A DNA stretch of 64,000 nucleotides from Viola odorata. Lineage: Eukaryota; Streptophyta; Magnoliopsida; Malpighiales; Violaceae. Shown here piece after piece: positions 32,170-43,526 of the stretch. The position numbers were made by a program, and so were the translations under genes. How positions within the stretch are numbered: position 1 is the first letter of the stretch; every line of letters begins with the position of its first letter. The stretch covers positions 14,254,564 to 14,318,563 of the forward strand of contig OY829541.1 in the NCBI GenBank assembly GCA_963691705.1. Reading direction: 5' to 3'. A model generated the notes under the pieces. It searched no databases. It was not told the origin of the DNA and worked only from the letters and a program-made list of their open reading frames with translations.

Positions 32170-33900
32170 CTAACCTTCTTCTACTAAGCGCTCTATCGCC
32201 AGCTTTAATTCTCTGCACATGTCTGTGGAGTGCCCCTTGACTTTATGAAATTTGCAAAAAGCGTTCTCCCTTCCTCCCATGACTACTCCTGGCTTTACAG
32301 GGGCTGGATAACGGATAGGTAGGTTTCGTTGTTCCACAATTGCTAAGATTTTCGCTCTTGGCAGTGTGAGGGAAGGAAGGTCTGGGTCATAAATTCGGCC
32401 CTTGGGTGGATCTGTCTGGCGCCGAGTGAGGGAATTACCGGGTCTTCCTCTTAAGAAGTTGCCTCTTCGCCGATTGGAGGTCTTAGGAATGTCATCTTTT
32501 CGTTGGGCGTGATCGTCGATAAAATGATCGTCAGAGGTCGTGTTAATAGGAACGTTGGGAACCTGAGGCGCGTTTTGTGGCATGTTTCAGGTTCTGTCCT
32601 TATTTTCTTCCTCTTCCATCCTTGCGTAATTATGGGCTTTCAGTCTCAACGCGTCCAAAGTCATTGGGGGGTCCACCATTAAAGTGTCTCGCAGTTTCTC
32701 ATAACGACAATTTTGCTTCAAGGCTTGCACAGCGAAATCAATGGTAACGCCTGGCGTTAACGACATTTCCATATCGAAACGACTAAGGAAATCTTTCCAA
32801 GATTTCTGAGGTTTCCTGTATATATCGAATAAAGTTGCGGCGGACTTCTTGATGGGGACAACGGTACTAAACCGGTTTCGAAACTTAGACTCCAACTGCG
32901 AAAAACTATCAATGGATCTGGCTGGGAGACCTTCAAACCAAAGGCGCGCGACTCCTGACAGCATCATAACAAATATTTGGCACAAAGCTGCGTCACCGTG
33001 AGTTTGGAATTGCACAAAGTCTTTCACCTTGTTAAGGTGGGAAATGGGATCCTTGGTGCTGTCATAGGACTCCGTAGGGAGTTTCACATGTCGACTGACC
33101 TTGTGACGTCTTATGCGATGGCTAAATGGGTGACCTGAGGTGTCGTCGAGGATTTCGCGAGTTTGGCGAGATAGGGACACTTGCGGATGATGCCTTTGAT
33201 TTCGCGGATCCGGGGTGTGATGCCGCCTTGGAGTCTGGCTACGACTCCTTGGCGAGCGGGTTCGATATTTTCTGCTACTCGACCTCTCACTACGCTCGGG
33301 GGATACATCTCTATCCATTTCCTCTTACCGACCGTCCCAAAGATCTCTATACTCGTCATGTCGTAGCTCCTCTTGGGAGATGGGAATTTATCGCATATGC
33401 GGTACGTAAGGCTCTACTCGCCCATGAGCGAGTTGCACAAGGCTGACTGGTGTAGTTGTCGCGGATAAGGTCAACGGAATGTTTCTGTGTAGTGGAGGCG
33501 ACAACGGTTGTTCAGTGACATTAGATGAAGTAAAAATAGTCTGAGAAGGAACACTCTGCCCGGACACACTAGGCGTGAATCTTAAGGCTAACTCGGTTAA
33601 ATGATCTAACTGAGCATGAAGAGCGGATATTGAATTCACAAAGGGGTTATTAGCGCTATCCATCATAGATCCCATTGGAGGAGGAGTGGAATAGCTAGAT
33701 CCTGCCATTTGGGAAAGAGGAATCGGCATCTGGGAAAAAGGTGTTTCCATTGTTTGTCCGAAAGAGAAATCTGAAGATCCCAGAGAGATTTCTTGTATTG
33801 TGGCCGAAACATCAGTAGTAGCGAAAGGGAAAAGTTCTATGCGGATCGCAAAAGGAATGCTAGAAGGCTGAGGTGGTATAGACTCCGAATCGGAAACCAT
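32170..33900 (-). pseudogene. gag: Tat-L gag, one frame with three stops
   Basis: A single frame runs from ATG at 33900 ('MVSDSESIPPQP') to TAG at 32170, about 576 codons, interrupted by stops at 33388 (Glu to TAA), near 33322 and at 32584. Order: a Ser/Pro-rich N-terminus (residues 1-170), an Arg/Ser-rich segment ('RSSSRKYRTRSPRSRSQTP'), the gag capsid-like core (about 240-390, 'ALCQIFVMMLSGVARLWFEG'), and a C-terminal basic region with the knuckle-like 'CKFHKVKGHSTDMC' (C-x2-H pattern rather than classical CCHC). It aligns throughout with Tat-R gag. Confidence 0.85.
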
Positions 33901-33964
33901 GATCCTTCAATCTCTGAGAAAAACAGAGCTTGGCTATTAAGGACGCTCACTTAATAGGACCAAT

Positions 33965-33984
33965 GCTCTCAATGAAAGCACCAG
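33965..33984 (-). other. Tat-L primer-binding site
   Basis: CTGGTGCTTTCATTGAGAGC on the element strand, two bases after the LTR. The tRNA matching it was not identified. GCTTTC and GAGAGC can pair across ATT. Confidence 0.6.
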
Positions 33985-33986
33985 TT

Positions 33987-34396
33987 TGATAAGATTCAGA
34001 CTTCTAGGGAACCAGGGATGGGGACCATGACCGCTCAAGGTTACTGTGCTTGCCGTCTGGTGTACCTGCAAAGCGCCGGAGGGGGACTCCGGCGTAGACA
34101 CTCCGATGCTTAAGTCAGTATGGCTATTCCAAATGGCAGGGGTTCAACTAGAAATCATAGGCTTACCTCTCATCTTGAATGGTGGGGTATTTATAGACGC
34201 AGAAGGTGGGCATTACCTCTAGGGGGTAGGCGTTATCTAGGAAAGATAACGCCTCGAGTGACGTCATGGCTGACCTGGGATGGGATAACGTCATGCGCGT
34301 GGGCAGATAACGCATGAGAACCCCACCCCCCCCCCCCCCCCCCCCCCCCGCCGCTGACGTTGACCATCCCAGGATTCCTCGCTTGGTGAAGGGCGG
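33987..34396 (-). repeat. Tat-L 5' LTR, truncated
   Basis: 410 bp matching 7642-8049 or so, with a 22-bp insertion-like stretch near 34210 and a much longer C-run (about 34321-34349). It stops at 'GAAGGGCGG' exactly where the Tat-R LTR starts; the remaining ~90 bp of the LTR are absent. Confidence 0.85.
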
Positions 34397-34953
34397 TGAT
34401 AACAATCCGCCTATCGGCAAGGGCATTTTCGTCTTACACCCTGAGAAGAGGGTACAACTACTATTCCTACCGCAAAGACAGCATCGAGGCTATCACCTCC
34501 CTCTATGTGACTGACGCTGGGATGGTCGACATCAACGGGGGGGTCTTACACTCAACACTGTTATAACAGACGGCGCTACCCCATCCCAGTCCAAGACAAG
34601 CTTCTTGTTTGGGGTGTAGGCATTGCCTCACATAGGTAACACCTACCCCGATAGCTCACTCCACCAATGGGGAATTCTAACCCCCTCCAACGGGAGCGTT
34701 AGCCCCTTATGATCCAGATCACTCAGAAACGCTCCATTTTCATCTATAAATACTTCCCCCACAAAGGAGGAAGGTAAGTACGAATGACTGGCCCAAGCTC
34801 TGCCAAATTCACTACACATACTGACTTAAGCATCGGAGTGTTTCCGTCGGAGACCCCCTCCGGCGTATTGCAGGTACTGCGGACCGTCGTGGGCACTGAT
34901 CTGAGAGGACCAATTTCTCCATATATCCTTCGGCAGAAGACAAATTCTTATCA
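34397..34953 (+). repeat. Tat-R 5' LTR
   Basis: 557 bp, TGATAACAATCCG...AATTCTTATCA. The first 68 bp recur at 48680-48747. TATA-like 'CTATAAATAC' near 34744. It shares with the Tat-L LTR (minus strand) the start TGATAACAAT, 'GGGATGGTCGAC' and a G-run before 'GTCTTACA', so the two LTRs are homologous though diverged. Confidence 0.85.
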
Positions 34954-34955
34954 AA

Positions 34956-34975
34956 TTGGTGCTCTCGTTGAGAGC
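34956..34975 (+). other. Tat-R primer-binding site
   Basis: TTGGTGCTCTCGTTGAGAGC, two bases after the LTR. It contains a perfect 6-bp inverted repeat GCTCTC-GTT-GAGAGC. The primer tRNA was not identified. Confidence 0.6.
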
Positions 34976-35039
34976 ATTGGTTCTATTAAGTGAGCATCCT
35001 TAATAACCAAGCTCCTTCCTCCCCGAAGCTAGAAGGGTT

Positions 35040-36840
35040 ATGGCCTCGGAGTCAGATCCCGCGCTGTCCCAATCCTCCAACATCCCCTACAACACCCGCC
35101 GATGACTTTTTGCTTTCGCTACCTCTGATATCTCTACCCCAGTGCAAGATGTCACTGCGGGAGAATCATATCCTCCTCCTGGGCAAAGCACGGAAGAAAT
35201 TACATTCCAGATTTGTTCCTCTTTTTCCCACATAGCGGGAACCAGTCATTCTACCCCCCAAGCAAGTAGATCCGCGATAGGCGAAGCAAACCACCCTTTC
35301 GCAAGCTCAATAACAGCTCTCCAAGCTCAATTGGATCAGTTGACAGAGATGGCTGCTGGATTTACTCCTCATGCCTCGAGACCTGGTGTGTCCTCCCAAG
35401 TAGTTTTCACTCCGTCCATTGTCAACGAACGACCATTATCGCCCCGACAATCTAGGGGACTCCCGTCCTCCTTACCTTTCTCATCGGCCCCCATAAATGT
35501 CCTGCCGCTCACGCGTGGACCTGTTGAACATTCTGGACAATACATGGGGGAAATCCCTATCCCTGAGGTAGCCCGCCGACATGATGAGTACAGAGAACAC
35601 TGGGATGATCGGCGAGGGGAGATATTCTGAGAACAATCTCCTAGATACAGTGAGAGATCTAGCAGCAGAGGTCGACGTGCTCGAACTCCAAGAAGCCGCA
35701 ACCGATCTCTCAGGCGGCATCAAGAATATAACCCTCAGAATCCCAGATATGATGTTGAAATTCCACACCCGCATCAGCCTCGTGGGGTCCCTGATATTAA
35801 CGCTGGCCATCCGTTCAGTTACCGTGTCAGGCACCACAGGGCCCATCGGCATGTGAAACTCCCTACAGAATCATATAATGGCACGAAAGATCCCATTTCT
35901 CACCTCAATAAGGTGAAAGACTTTGTGCAATTCCAAACCCGCAGTGATGCTGCATTATGTCAGATCTTCGTAATGACGCTGTCAGGAGTGGCACGTCTTT
36001 GGTTTGAGGGACTCCTGGCCGGGTCTATTGATAATTTTTCTCAACTGGAAGAAAAATTCAAAAGTCGGTTTAGCACGGCTATTCCTATCAGGAAGTCAGC
36101 AGCTGCACTATTCGATATTCATCGAAAACCGCAGGAATCATTGAACGACTTTTTAGGTCGATTTGATCTTGAAATGTCCCTAACGCCAGGGGTCACTATT
36201 GATTTTGCGGTTGAGGCCTTGAAGTGCAATTGTCGATAAGAAAATTTGAGAGACACGTTAACAGTGGACCCGCCGTTAACCCTAGATGTGTTGAGGCTAA
36301 AAGCGCATAATTATGAGAGGATGGAAGAGGAGGAAAATAGGGAATGGATCCGAAACATGCCAACGGACCCATACTTGGCCCCTAACGCCCCGCATAGCAG
36401 CGCCCCTGACACGCGACCCACTGAGGATCATGGACAACGAAAAGAGCATACTGCCAAGGCCTCTAACTGGTAGAGAGGCAATTTCTCGAAAGGAAGACCC
36501 GGAGGGTCCCCCACTCGGAAACAAGCAGATCCGCCAAAGGGCCGGATATATGATCCTGACCTTCTATCTCTTATACTCTCAAGGGCGGAAATCCTAGCGA
36601 TAGTCCAACAGTGAAATCTGCCCATTCGATACCCAGCTCCTGTGAAGCTAGGAGTGATCATGGGAGGAAGGGAAAACGCGTATTGCAAGTTCCACAAGGT
36701 CAAGGGACATTCGACAGATGTATGCAGAGAACTGAAATTGGCCATAAAGTGATTGGTCGAAGAGGGCTACCTTGGAGAATTTGCCACCAAGGCAAGAGAA
36801 GGGGCCAGGAACAACCCAACTGGAATGACAACTGATCAGA
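35040..36840 (+). pseudogene. gag: Tat-R gag, one frame with several stops
   Basis: ATG at 35040 ('MASESDP', aligning with Tat-L 'MVSDSES') opens a frame that keeps register past 36840, with stops near 35103, 35628, 36237, 36471, 36612 and 36751. Order as in Tat-L: Ser/Pro-rich N-terminus, Arg/Ser segment, capsid-like core (35853-36239, 'ALCQIFVMTLSGVARLWFEG'), then 'CKFHKVKGHSTDVC' near 36690. Only substitutions and no frameshift break it, so the damage looks like point mutation after insertion. The change to the pol frame occurs between here and 36923. Confidence 0.85.
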
Positions 36841-36922
36841 GGCAAACGCCTTCACACGCCACGGGGCTAACGCAATTCCCCTTGGACAGAATAGAGAAGC
36901 TCTCGTTGTTCATAGCGATCAG

Positions 36923-38251
36923 ATGCCTATGATTAATATCATCATCGGGGGAACACCCTACTTCGAGGAGGCCATACCACAAACGGCCAATCCTGGGGAA
37001 AAGCGCAAGCGAGAGAACGCGCAGGTAAAAATTGAGGCGATCAGTGCCTTAGACAAAATGATATTGTCCTTCTCAGAAGAAGACGAAAAATGCATTGTTT
37101 TCCCGCATAACGACGCGTTGGTAGTAACACCCGTCATTGGAAGTCACGGGGTGAGAAGAACCCTTGTTGACAACGGGAGCGCAGTAAATCTATTTTTGTT
37201 GGAAGCATACAACTTGATGAAACGCCCTGACGGTGAGCTAGCACCATGCATGAGGCCAATTGTTGGGATTGATGGGGTACCGATTCCGGTAGTCGGAATA
37301 ACATCCTTGCCAGTGTACTTCCGAGAAGACACCTCCAAGCGATCTGAAGAGCTATTATTCATGGTCGTGGACCTAACGTTACCATATAACGCCATACTGG
37401 GGCGATCGTTCCTCAATCGTTTCGGGGCAGCGATATCCCAAAAACACCTGCGGATGAAATACCCCTCGTGGGACGGCGTGGTCTCAATCAAAGGAGACCA
37501 GAAACTGGCAGCTGAGTGTTATTCGCTTATGACTCAAAGGAGTTGTGACCGCTACGTTTGCGTGGCAGACGATCCTTTCGACGATAAAGAAGAAAAACGC
37601 ACTCAGCCGCTAGATCAGATGATGTCAATGTCTATCGGTGGGGACAGTGAAGCGAATCTCTTGGTCAGTGAGAAACTGAGCCTCGAAGAGAACATGCAAC
37701 TAACCCAGCTGTTAAGAAAATGCAAGGGAGAATTCACATGGAAACCAGCGGACATGCCCGGAATCTCGCGAGAAATTGCGGAACATCGACTAAACGTTAG
37801 CCCTGATGCCAAGCCTATTCAGCAGAAACGACGTGCTTTTTCATCAGGGAAAGTAGCAGCTATCGAGAAAGAGTTACTAAAACTCATGGATGTGGGGTTC
37901 ATCCGAGAAGTCCAATACCCAACCTGGCTAGCTAACCCGGTGTTAGTTCCAAAGCCTAACAGAGATTGGTGCATGTGCATCGATTTCACCGATCTACATA
38001 ATGCTTGTCCCAAAGATTGCTATCCCCTTCCTCGAATTGATCAGCTGGTCGACCAAACTGCTGGATACGCTTATTTAAGCTCCCTAGATGCCAACTCCGG
38101 GTATCACCAAATCCCTATGGCCATAGAAGATGAAGAAAAAACTGCCTTCATCACCCCTAGGGCTACATATTGCTACACCGCAATGTTGTTCGGGCTGAAG
38201 AATGCCGGGGCAACATTCCAGCGCATGGTGAATAAGGTTTTCGAAAAGTAA
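36923..38251 (+). pseudogene. pol: Tat-R pol part 1: protease and reverse transcriptase
   Basis: 442 open codons. Residues about 75-80 hold 'VDNGSAVN', the retropepsin active-site loop, with 'YNAILGRSFLN' as the second conserved strand. From about 285 the RT begins ('DMPGISREIAEHRLN', 'KPIQQKRRAF'), with 'MCIDFTDLHNACPKDCYPLP', 'LDANSGYHQI' and 'TAMLFGLKNAGATFQRM' (Leu in place of the usual Pro before FGL). A TAA at 38249 ends the frame just before 'IGKN-AYVDD'. Tat-L has the same TAA. No gag-pol fusion is visible; pol is in a different frame from gag. Confidence 0.9.
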
Positions 38252-38998
38252 ATCGGGAAAAATATAGGGGCTTACGTGGACGATATCCTGATCAAAAGTC
38301 AAAGCTTCAAAGACCACCTTGCTGACTTGGAAGAAGTTTTCAATGTGATGAAAAAGTACAGAATGAAGCTAAATCCACGAAAGTGTATGTTCGCATTCCA
38401 AACGGGTAAATTCTTGGGCTACGTGGTCAGCCGGAAGGGTATCCAACCCAACCCTTCAAAGATAAAGGCCATTCAGGACATGATATCCCCTCGGACCGTC
38501 AAAGAAATACAGAAGCTCACCGGCCGCATCATCGCGTTAGAACGGTTCATATCCAAGCAAGGCGAGAGATGCTTGCCTTTTTTCCAGGTCATTCGAAACA
38601 AGGCCCCATTCGGGTGGACAGAGGAATGTGAAAATGCGTTTGCAGGGCTGAAAGCTTACTTGTCATCCGATCTAGTGCTAACGAGGCCTGAGTCCGGCGA
38701 TGAGCTACATCTATACTTAGGAGTAACTGACGAGGTAGTCAGCGCCGTCCTTGTGCGAAGCGAAGGGCATGTACACCGCCCTGTATTTTTTGTGAGTCAC
38801 ATATTGAAAGATGCTGAGCTGCGATACGCTCGCATCGAGAAGATAGCGCTTGCCTTAATACAGGCAACGCGAAAGATGGACCAATACTTCCAAGCCCACC
38901 CTGTCACTGTGCTCACTGATCAGCCGCTGAGAAAAATCTTTAGAAAGCCTGAGTCTTCAGGGAGGATGTTGATCTGGGCAATCGAGCTCGAACAATAG
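38252..38998 (+). pseudogene. pol: Tat-R pol part 2: RT palm/thumb and connection
   Basis: Continues in the same frame after the TAA. 'AYVDDILIKS' with the catalytic Asp pair lies at 38270-38299, then 'FLGYVVSRKGIQ', 'TGRIIALERFISK' and the connection 'SDLVLTRPESGDELHLYLGV'. It ends at TAG (38996-38998) after 'IWAIELEQ', where Tat-L has a Tyr codon, so that stop is private to Tat-R. Confidence 0.9.
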
Positions 38999-40912
38999 GG
39001 GTTGCAGTACAAAGCCAGACCGGCAATTAAAGCCCAAGCGTTAGCAGACTTCATAGCGGAATGCACATTCACCAAAGATGCGTCGGCAGACCTGTCAGAG
39101 GAAGAACCAGAAAATTCATGCCTACCATTCCCGGAAACGTTAGCAGACTCATGGGTTATTCATGTGGACGGAGCAAAAAATCAAGAGCTAGCAGGTGCAG
39201 GTATTTTCCTGGTGGGACCAGACGGCATGGAAATGCGATACACCATTAGAATCCTGCAACTGTTATCCAACAATGCCGCTGAATATAAAGCGCTGCTGGC
39301 AGGACTCAGAATCGGAAACAACTTCTTCGTCGAAGCCTCTACCGTTGCGGAGGAGGAATGCGGCTTGCACCTAAAAATACGAGGAGACTCTAAATTGATA
39401 ATGGATCAAGTCCTAGGAAACTCCCAAGCCCGAGAACCCATCATGATTCAATACTTGGCCAAAGTAAAGCGTGAGCTGTCGGAGATGCAGAGAAAAGGCA
39501 CTCGGGTCACCTTTGAACATATCCCCAGAGAAAATAATGAAGAGGCTGATAGCCTCGCCAAGATGGCAGCCAACGTGGAAGCCTCCATACCCAACGAAGT
39601 GCACTATGGGGAGTTATCCACACCCTCGTTCATGGAAGAGCAAGCATTATTTTGTGTAGAGGAAATAGAAAGTGACTGGAGAATCCCAGTGGTAGAATAT
39701 CTGAAACATGATAGGCTACCGGAAGAAATTACGGAAAGAAGGAAAGTCCTGAAACGGACGGCGCGATGTACATATTACAATGGAGAGTTAATACGGAGGT
39801 GCTTCTCCCACCCAGCCGCTAAATGCATAACGGAACAAGAAGGTTTGCATGTGTTGCGAGAAATTCACGAAGGGATATGCGGCATGCACATCGCCAGCGA
39901 TACACTGGCAACCCAAGTCTTTCGGTCGGGATTCTACTGGCCCACCATACGAGGAGATTGCCATAACTTCGTGAAAACCTGTCAGAAATGTCAGGAATAT
40001 GCTAAGATTCCTCGAAAACCGGCCGTGCAAATTTCAGAAATAATCGCTCCATGCCCGTTTGCCAAATGGGGCATTGACATTTTAGGCCCGTTTCCAAAGG
40101 CTAGATCTCAGTTGAAATTCGTGGTCGTGGCGGTAGACTACTTCACAAAATGGGCCGAAGCCGAGGCGTTAGCCATCATCACCACTGAAAAAATTTGGCA
40201 TTTTTTCAAACACCAAGTCATTATGCGATTCGGGGTGCCGCGCATACTGGTTAGCGACAATGGAACGCAGTTCACAAGCCAATTCCTCAGGGATCAGTGT
40301 GCAGAATTTCAGATCGAACAAAGGTTCTCTTCCGTGGCGCACCCTCAAACCAACGGCCAGGCAGAAGTAACCAACCGCAACATCCTTAGTGGCATCAAAA
40401 GAAACCTGGAAGGTTTCAAAAAGAAATGGCCAGATGAACTGCCATACGTACTATGGGCCTATCGCATGACTGTCAAGGCCGGCACTGGAGAGACCCCATT
40501 TGCGTTAGCATTCAGAACCGAAGCTGTCACGCCGGTTGAGATCGGAACGATGAGCCTTCGGGTGGCTCATTTCAAAGAAGAAAATAATGAGGAAAGGTTA
40601 CGTGCTAACCTTGACGCCCTACCGGAAACACACGAGGAAACTCTCCTGAAAACTATGCACTACAAAAGAAAAATGGCACAATACCACAACCGGCAAGTGA
40701 GAGAGCGATTGCTCAAAGCTGGAGATTTAGTGCTCAGAGATAGACGAGCGGCAGGGCAACGCATGGGAAAACTCAGCCCAAACTGGGATGGACCGTATCG
40801 CGTCACCCGTGTCGTGGGAAGAGGAGCTTACCACTTGGAAACGCTCGATGGAATGCCCCTGCAGAACTCTTGGAATATAGCTCGGCTGAAGCTATACCAC
40901 ACCAGGAACTAG
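38999..40912 (+). pseudogene. pol: Tat-R pol part 3: RNase H and integrase
   Basis: About 636 codons open to the TAG at 40910-40912. RNase H: 'VIHVDGAKNQELAG', 'NNAAEYKALLAGLRIG', 'GDSKLIMDQVLG' and 'RENNEEADSLAKM' give the acidic catalytic set. Integrase: the zinc HHCC region ('HEGICGMH...TCQKCQEY'), 'WGIDILGPFP', 'LVSDNGTQFTS' and 'HPQTNGQAEVTNR' supply the D-D-E triad. The C-terminus 'LSPNWDGPYRVTRVVGRGAY' is the usual gypsy integrase tail; no chromodomain is seen, as expected for the Tat branch. This part looks functional on its own; only the upstream stops disable it. Confidence 0.9.
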
Positions 40913-40999
40913 CCCATCCTATCTGGTAATATCAATGTTATTCTAACAAGATATATTTTCCTGTGCGTTTGCTGTTGATAAAATGCAGATAGTGAAGAA

Positions 41000-41490
41000 T
41001 GCCAGGAGTGAAAATCCTATCCTTGTGATGGCTGGTCCTGATCAGACAACTCACTAAGACGAGGCACGCCCTGGCATGGCTAAGTGTTGGGAGTGAAAAT
41101 CCTATCCTTGTGGTAACCATGCTCCCATAGACGACCCATTAAGACGAGGCACGACCCCAAACGCCCCCGGGAGTAAAAATCCTATCCTTGTGGCAACCGT
41201 GCTCACATAGACGGCCCATTAAGATGAGGCACGCCCCGGTATCCTTGGGAGTGAAAATCCTATCCTTGTGGCAACCGTGCTCACATAGACGGCCCATTAA
41301 GGCGAGGCACGACCCCAAGGAGAGACCAACTCCGTCCTGGAAGTGAAAATCCTATCCTTGTGGTAACCGTGCTCTCACAGACGGCCCATTGAGACGAGGC
41401 ACGTTCCAGAGACGCGAGGTTTCAATGCTTGGGAGTGAAAATCCTATCCTTGTGATGGCTGGTCCTGATCAGACAACTCACTAAGACGAG
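41000..41490 (+). repeat. Six tandem ~80-bp units between pol and the antisense cassette (Tat-R)
   Basis: Unit: 'GGGAGTGAAAATCCTATCC' plus 'TTGTGGTAACCGTGCTCACA' plus 'GACGGCCCATTAAGACGAGG'. The first and last units instead carry 'GATGGCTGGTCCTGATCAGA'. Same count and same arrangement as Tat-L, in the same position relative to pol. 40913-40999 is the short untranslated link. Confidence 0.85.
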
Positions 41491-41959
41491 GCACTCCCTA
41501 AGCCAATCTTCAACGAAAGGAAGGAAAGGATACCCCAGCTAGTAACTGAGCGGTCGATACCCGGTGAAGTAAGGCTGGAAAGGCATCCATACTACAACAA
41601 CACCGTCGCAGCAAGCCTAACGGGACAAGAAAGCTTCCCCTAACAACAGAGAGCGGCATGAATGTGAGTAATGCCGATTCATTCTTGGAAATGCTATCAG
41701 AAGGCAATGATAAGGCCATCAAAAAGGAGGCTGAGGAATCTGTACGAAAAGACATGCGAGAGCAAAATGGGCATATCTACTGAAACACGACAGCAAACGC
41801 CACGGGTGAATAATCGCGCAAGCAGTATTATGAAACAAAGCAGACAAGGAAATTCCGTTCAAAAGGGGTGGCCTAACCAAGGCAAGGAGTGATATTGTCA
41901 ATATTACAAAACAAGGAAGGGCTCATCAGCCGCAAAAATCAGAATACATCTAAACTCAA
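41491..41959. other. Non-coding stretch between repeats and gene D (Tat-R)
   Basis: About 470 bp without a supported gene; short shadow frames only. Confidence 0.5.
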
Positions 41960-43086
41960 AAGCCTAAGGAGCGGGCGGTGTATTGATTCCTCCTTGCTGT
42001 TGCGATTTCCATTGATAGAAGTTGTCAACAGTAACAGTGGGGATTCTCCTATCAAAATACGCGGAGAGATCATCAATACGGAGTTTTTCTACCCCATAAT
42101 GATGCATCAAAGCCTTCCTTCAAGTACCACTGGTTCTTCTCAGCGTTTAGAGTAAGATCGGCAGATAGCTCGGCATTCCTCTGCCTCTCCTGACGCAACT
42201 CATTCTCCTCCCGAGAAAGGCGTTCGGTCATATTGGCACTCTTCCGTTTCTCCTCCTCCAGAGCAAGCTTGACAGCCTCTAGCTCTTGCTTAACAGTCGT
42301 CACCTCCTGTCGGACAGTCTCTGTTTCTTGGTTGCCAACGTTAAGGGCATCCACAAAACTCTGCCACTCGTTTAGCAACCTGTTTATCTCTCCATGTCCG
42401 TTTGTTATGACCCTAGCATTCTCCTCATCCATGTAATGGAGATGGCAGAATACAGATAATGCTTGGGAGCGAAGAAAGTTTATACGCTCCTGCTCGCTCC
42501 TAGCCACGAAGGCATCCCTCTCCCTTGGAAGAGACATAATTTCGGCCGCCAGATAAGAGGTAGACGCGAGGATGGTATCGTGATCAGCCTCGGCAGGAAA
42601 CTGCAAAATGTTGTCCCTGAAGGAGCGCAAACTAAGATGATGAGTAGGCATGAGGGGAGGACTATAATGAGAAACACCGGCTATCAAGGCGGGAGCAGGG
42701 CCACCTCTCGTGATAGGGGGAGGAGACATCGGGACAAAGAGCAGAGCGGTAGGAGAAGGAGGTCGACTGCTGGAACCTCCCGTGTTAGGCACAGGGGACC
42801 CGTCTCCCCCAAGTGCTTCAAGATTAAGGGTACTCGGGTTATAGCCTGTCGTGGTGGAGAAGATTGAGGAACCACCTAAAATGTGAGGACCACCACCGAA
42901 ATCAATACCCTACGATTGGTCAGCAGGAATACCCTCGCCCTCAGGGATATTCAGAGAAGGATTAGCAGCAAAAGAAGAGGGGTTGTGCTGAAGCTCATAG
43001 CGAGCCCTCTTCTGACGCTCTCAAAGGATCTCAGCGACAGACATGTCACCTTGAGAGGTTGACTGAGCAGAAACAGTGGCAGCTTC

Positions 43087-43158
43087 CTAGAAAACGCAGA
43101 GTATGATAAGAAAATTATGTGGAATAGAAGAAAACCGTAGAAAGAAATGAATGCATAC
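43087..43158 (-). other. Intron 2 of Tat-R gene D (72 bp)
   Basis: GTATGCATTC...TTTTCTAG. Splicing joins '...SSVTQ' to 'EAATVSAQ', whose continuation aligns with Tat-L exon 3. In Tat-L the donor GT has mutated, but the acceptor TTTCTGTAG is kept. Confidence 0.65.
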
Positions 43159-43457
43159 TTGGGTGACTGAAGAAACTAGAGGTACTCCGATAGGAATGGG
43201 ATCAGTTGTCGCCCCTGAACAAACAACAGTTTGGGAGGAAACGGGTTGTGTGACACGTGTTTTCCTCGCCCTTTTCTTCCTTGCAACAAGGGTGCGAGGA
43301 GGCAGCGATTGGGTAGTGCCCGTAGCGGTAGCGGTAGCGGTAGCAGTGTTTTCTCCTTCCGCAGCGGCAGCAGCCCTGGCTTCGGCTGCAGCTTTCTTCC
43401 TTTGTTCCTGTTTCCTTTTCCTCCGGAAATACTCAGGCTCCCAACCAGGTGGAGGCA

Positions 43458-43526
43458 CTGCATAGTTACAGAAACGTTAGCGTTAGTACCTCTTGGCAAT
43501 ACAAAAGAAAAAGGTCAAACGCTCAC
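43458..43526 (-). other. Intron 1 of Tat-R gene D (69 bp)
   Basis: GTGAGCGTTT...AACTATGCAG. Position and length match the 70-bp intron of Tat-L. Without splicing, exon 1 runs to a stop at 43483. Confidence 0.7.

Larger units (their letters stand above)
7642..34396 (-). mobile_element. Tat-L: Tat/Retand-like Ty3-gypsy element with antisense gene cassette
   Basis: Minus-strand element bounded by LTRs at 7642-8113 (3' LTR) and 33987-34396 (5' LTR, truncated). From its own 5' end the order is LTR, primer site, gag (33900-32170), protease, RT, RNase H, integrase (to about 16938), an array of ~80-bp repeats, then four genes on the opposite strand and the 3' LTR. Pol before RNase H-integrase plus extra antisense ORFs before the 3' LTR is known for the Tat lineage (Grande, Retand). 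It is interrupted at 21482-31416 and 17021-18171. It carries more stops and frameshifts than Tat-R and looks older. Confidence 0.75.

Noticed and set aside
36923..38998. Envelope-like gene in the Tat elements
   Set aside because: No signal peptide or transmembrane segment pattern in any long frame after pol; the post-pol frames are antisense and soluble.
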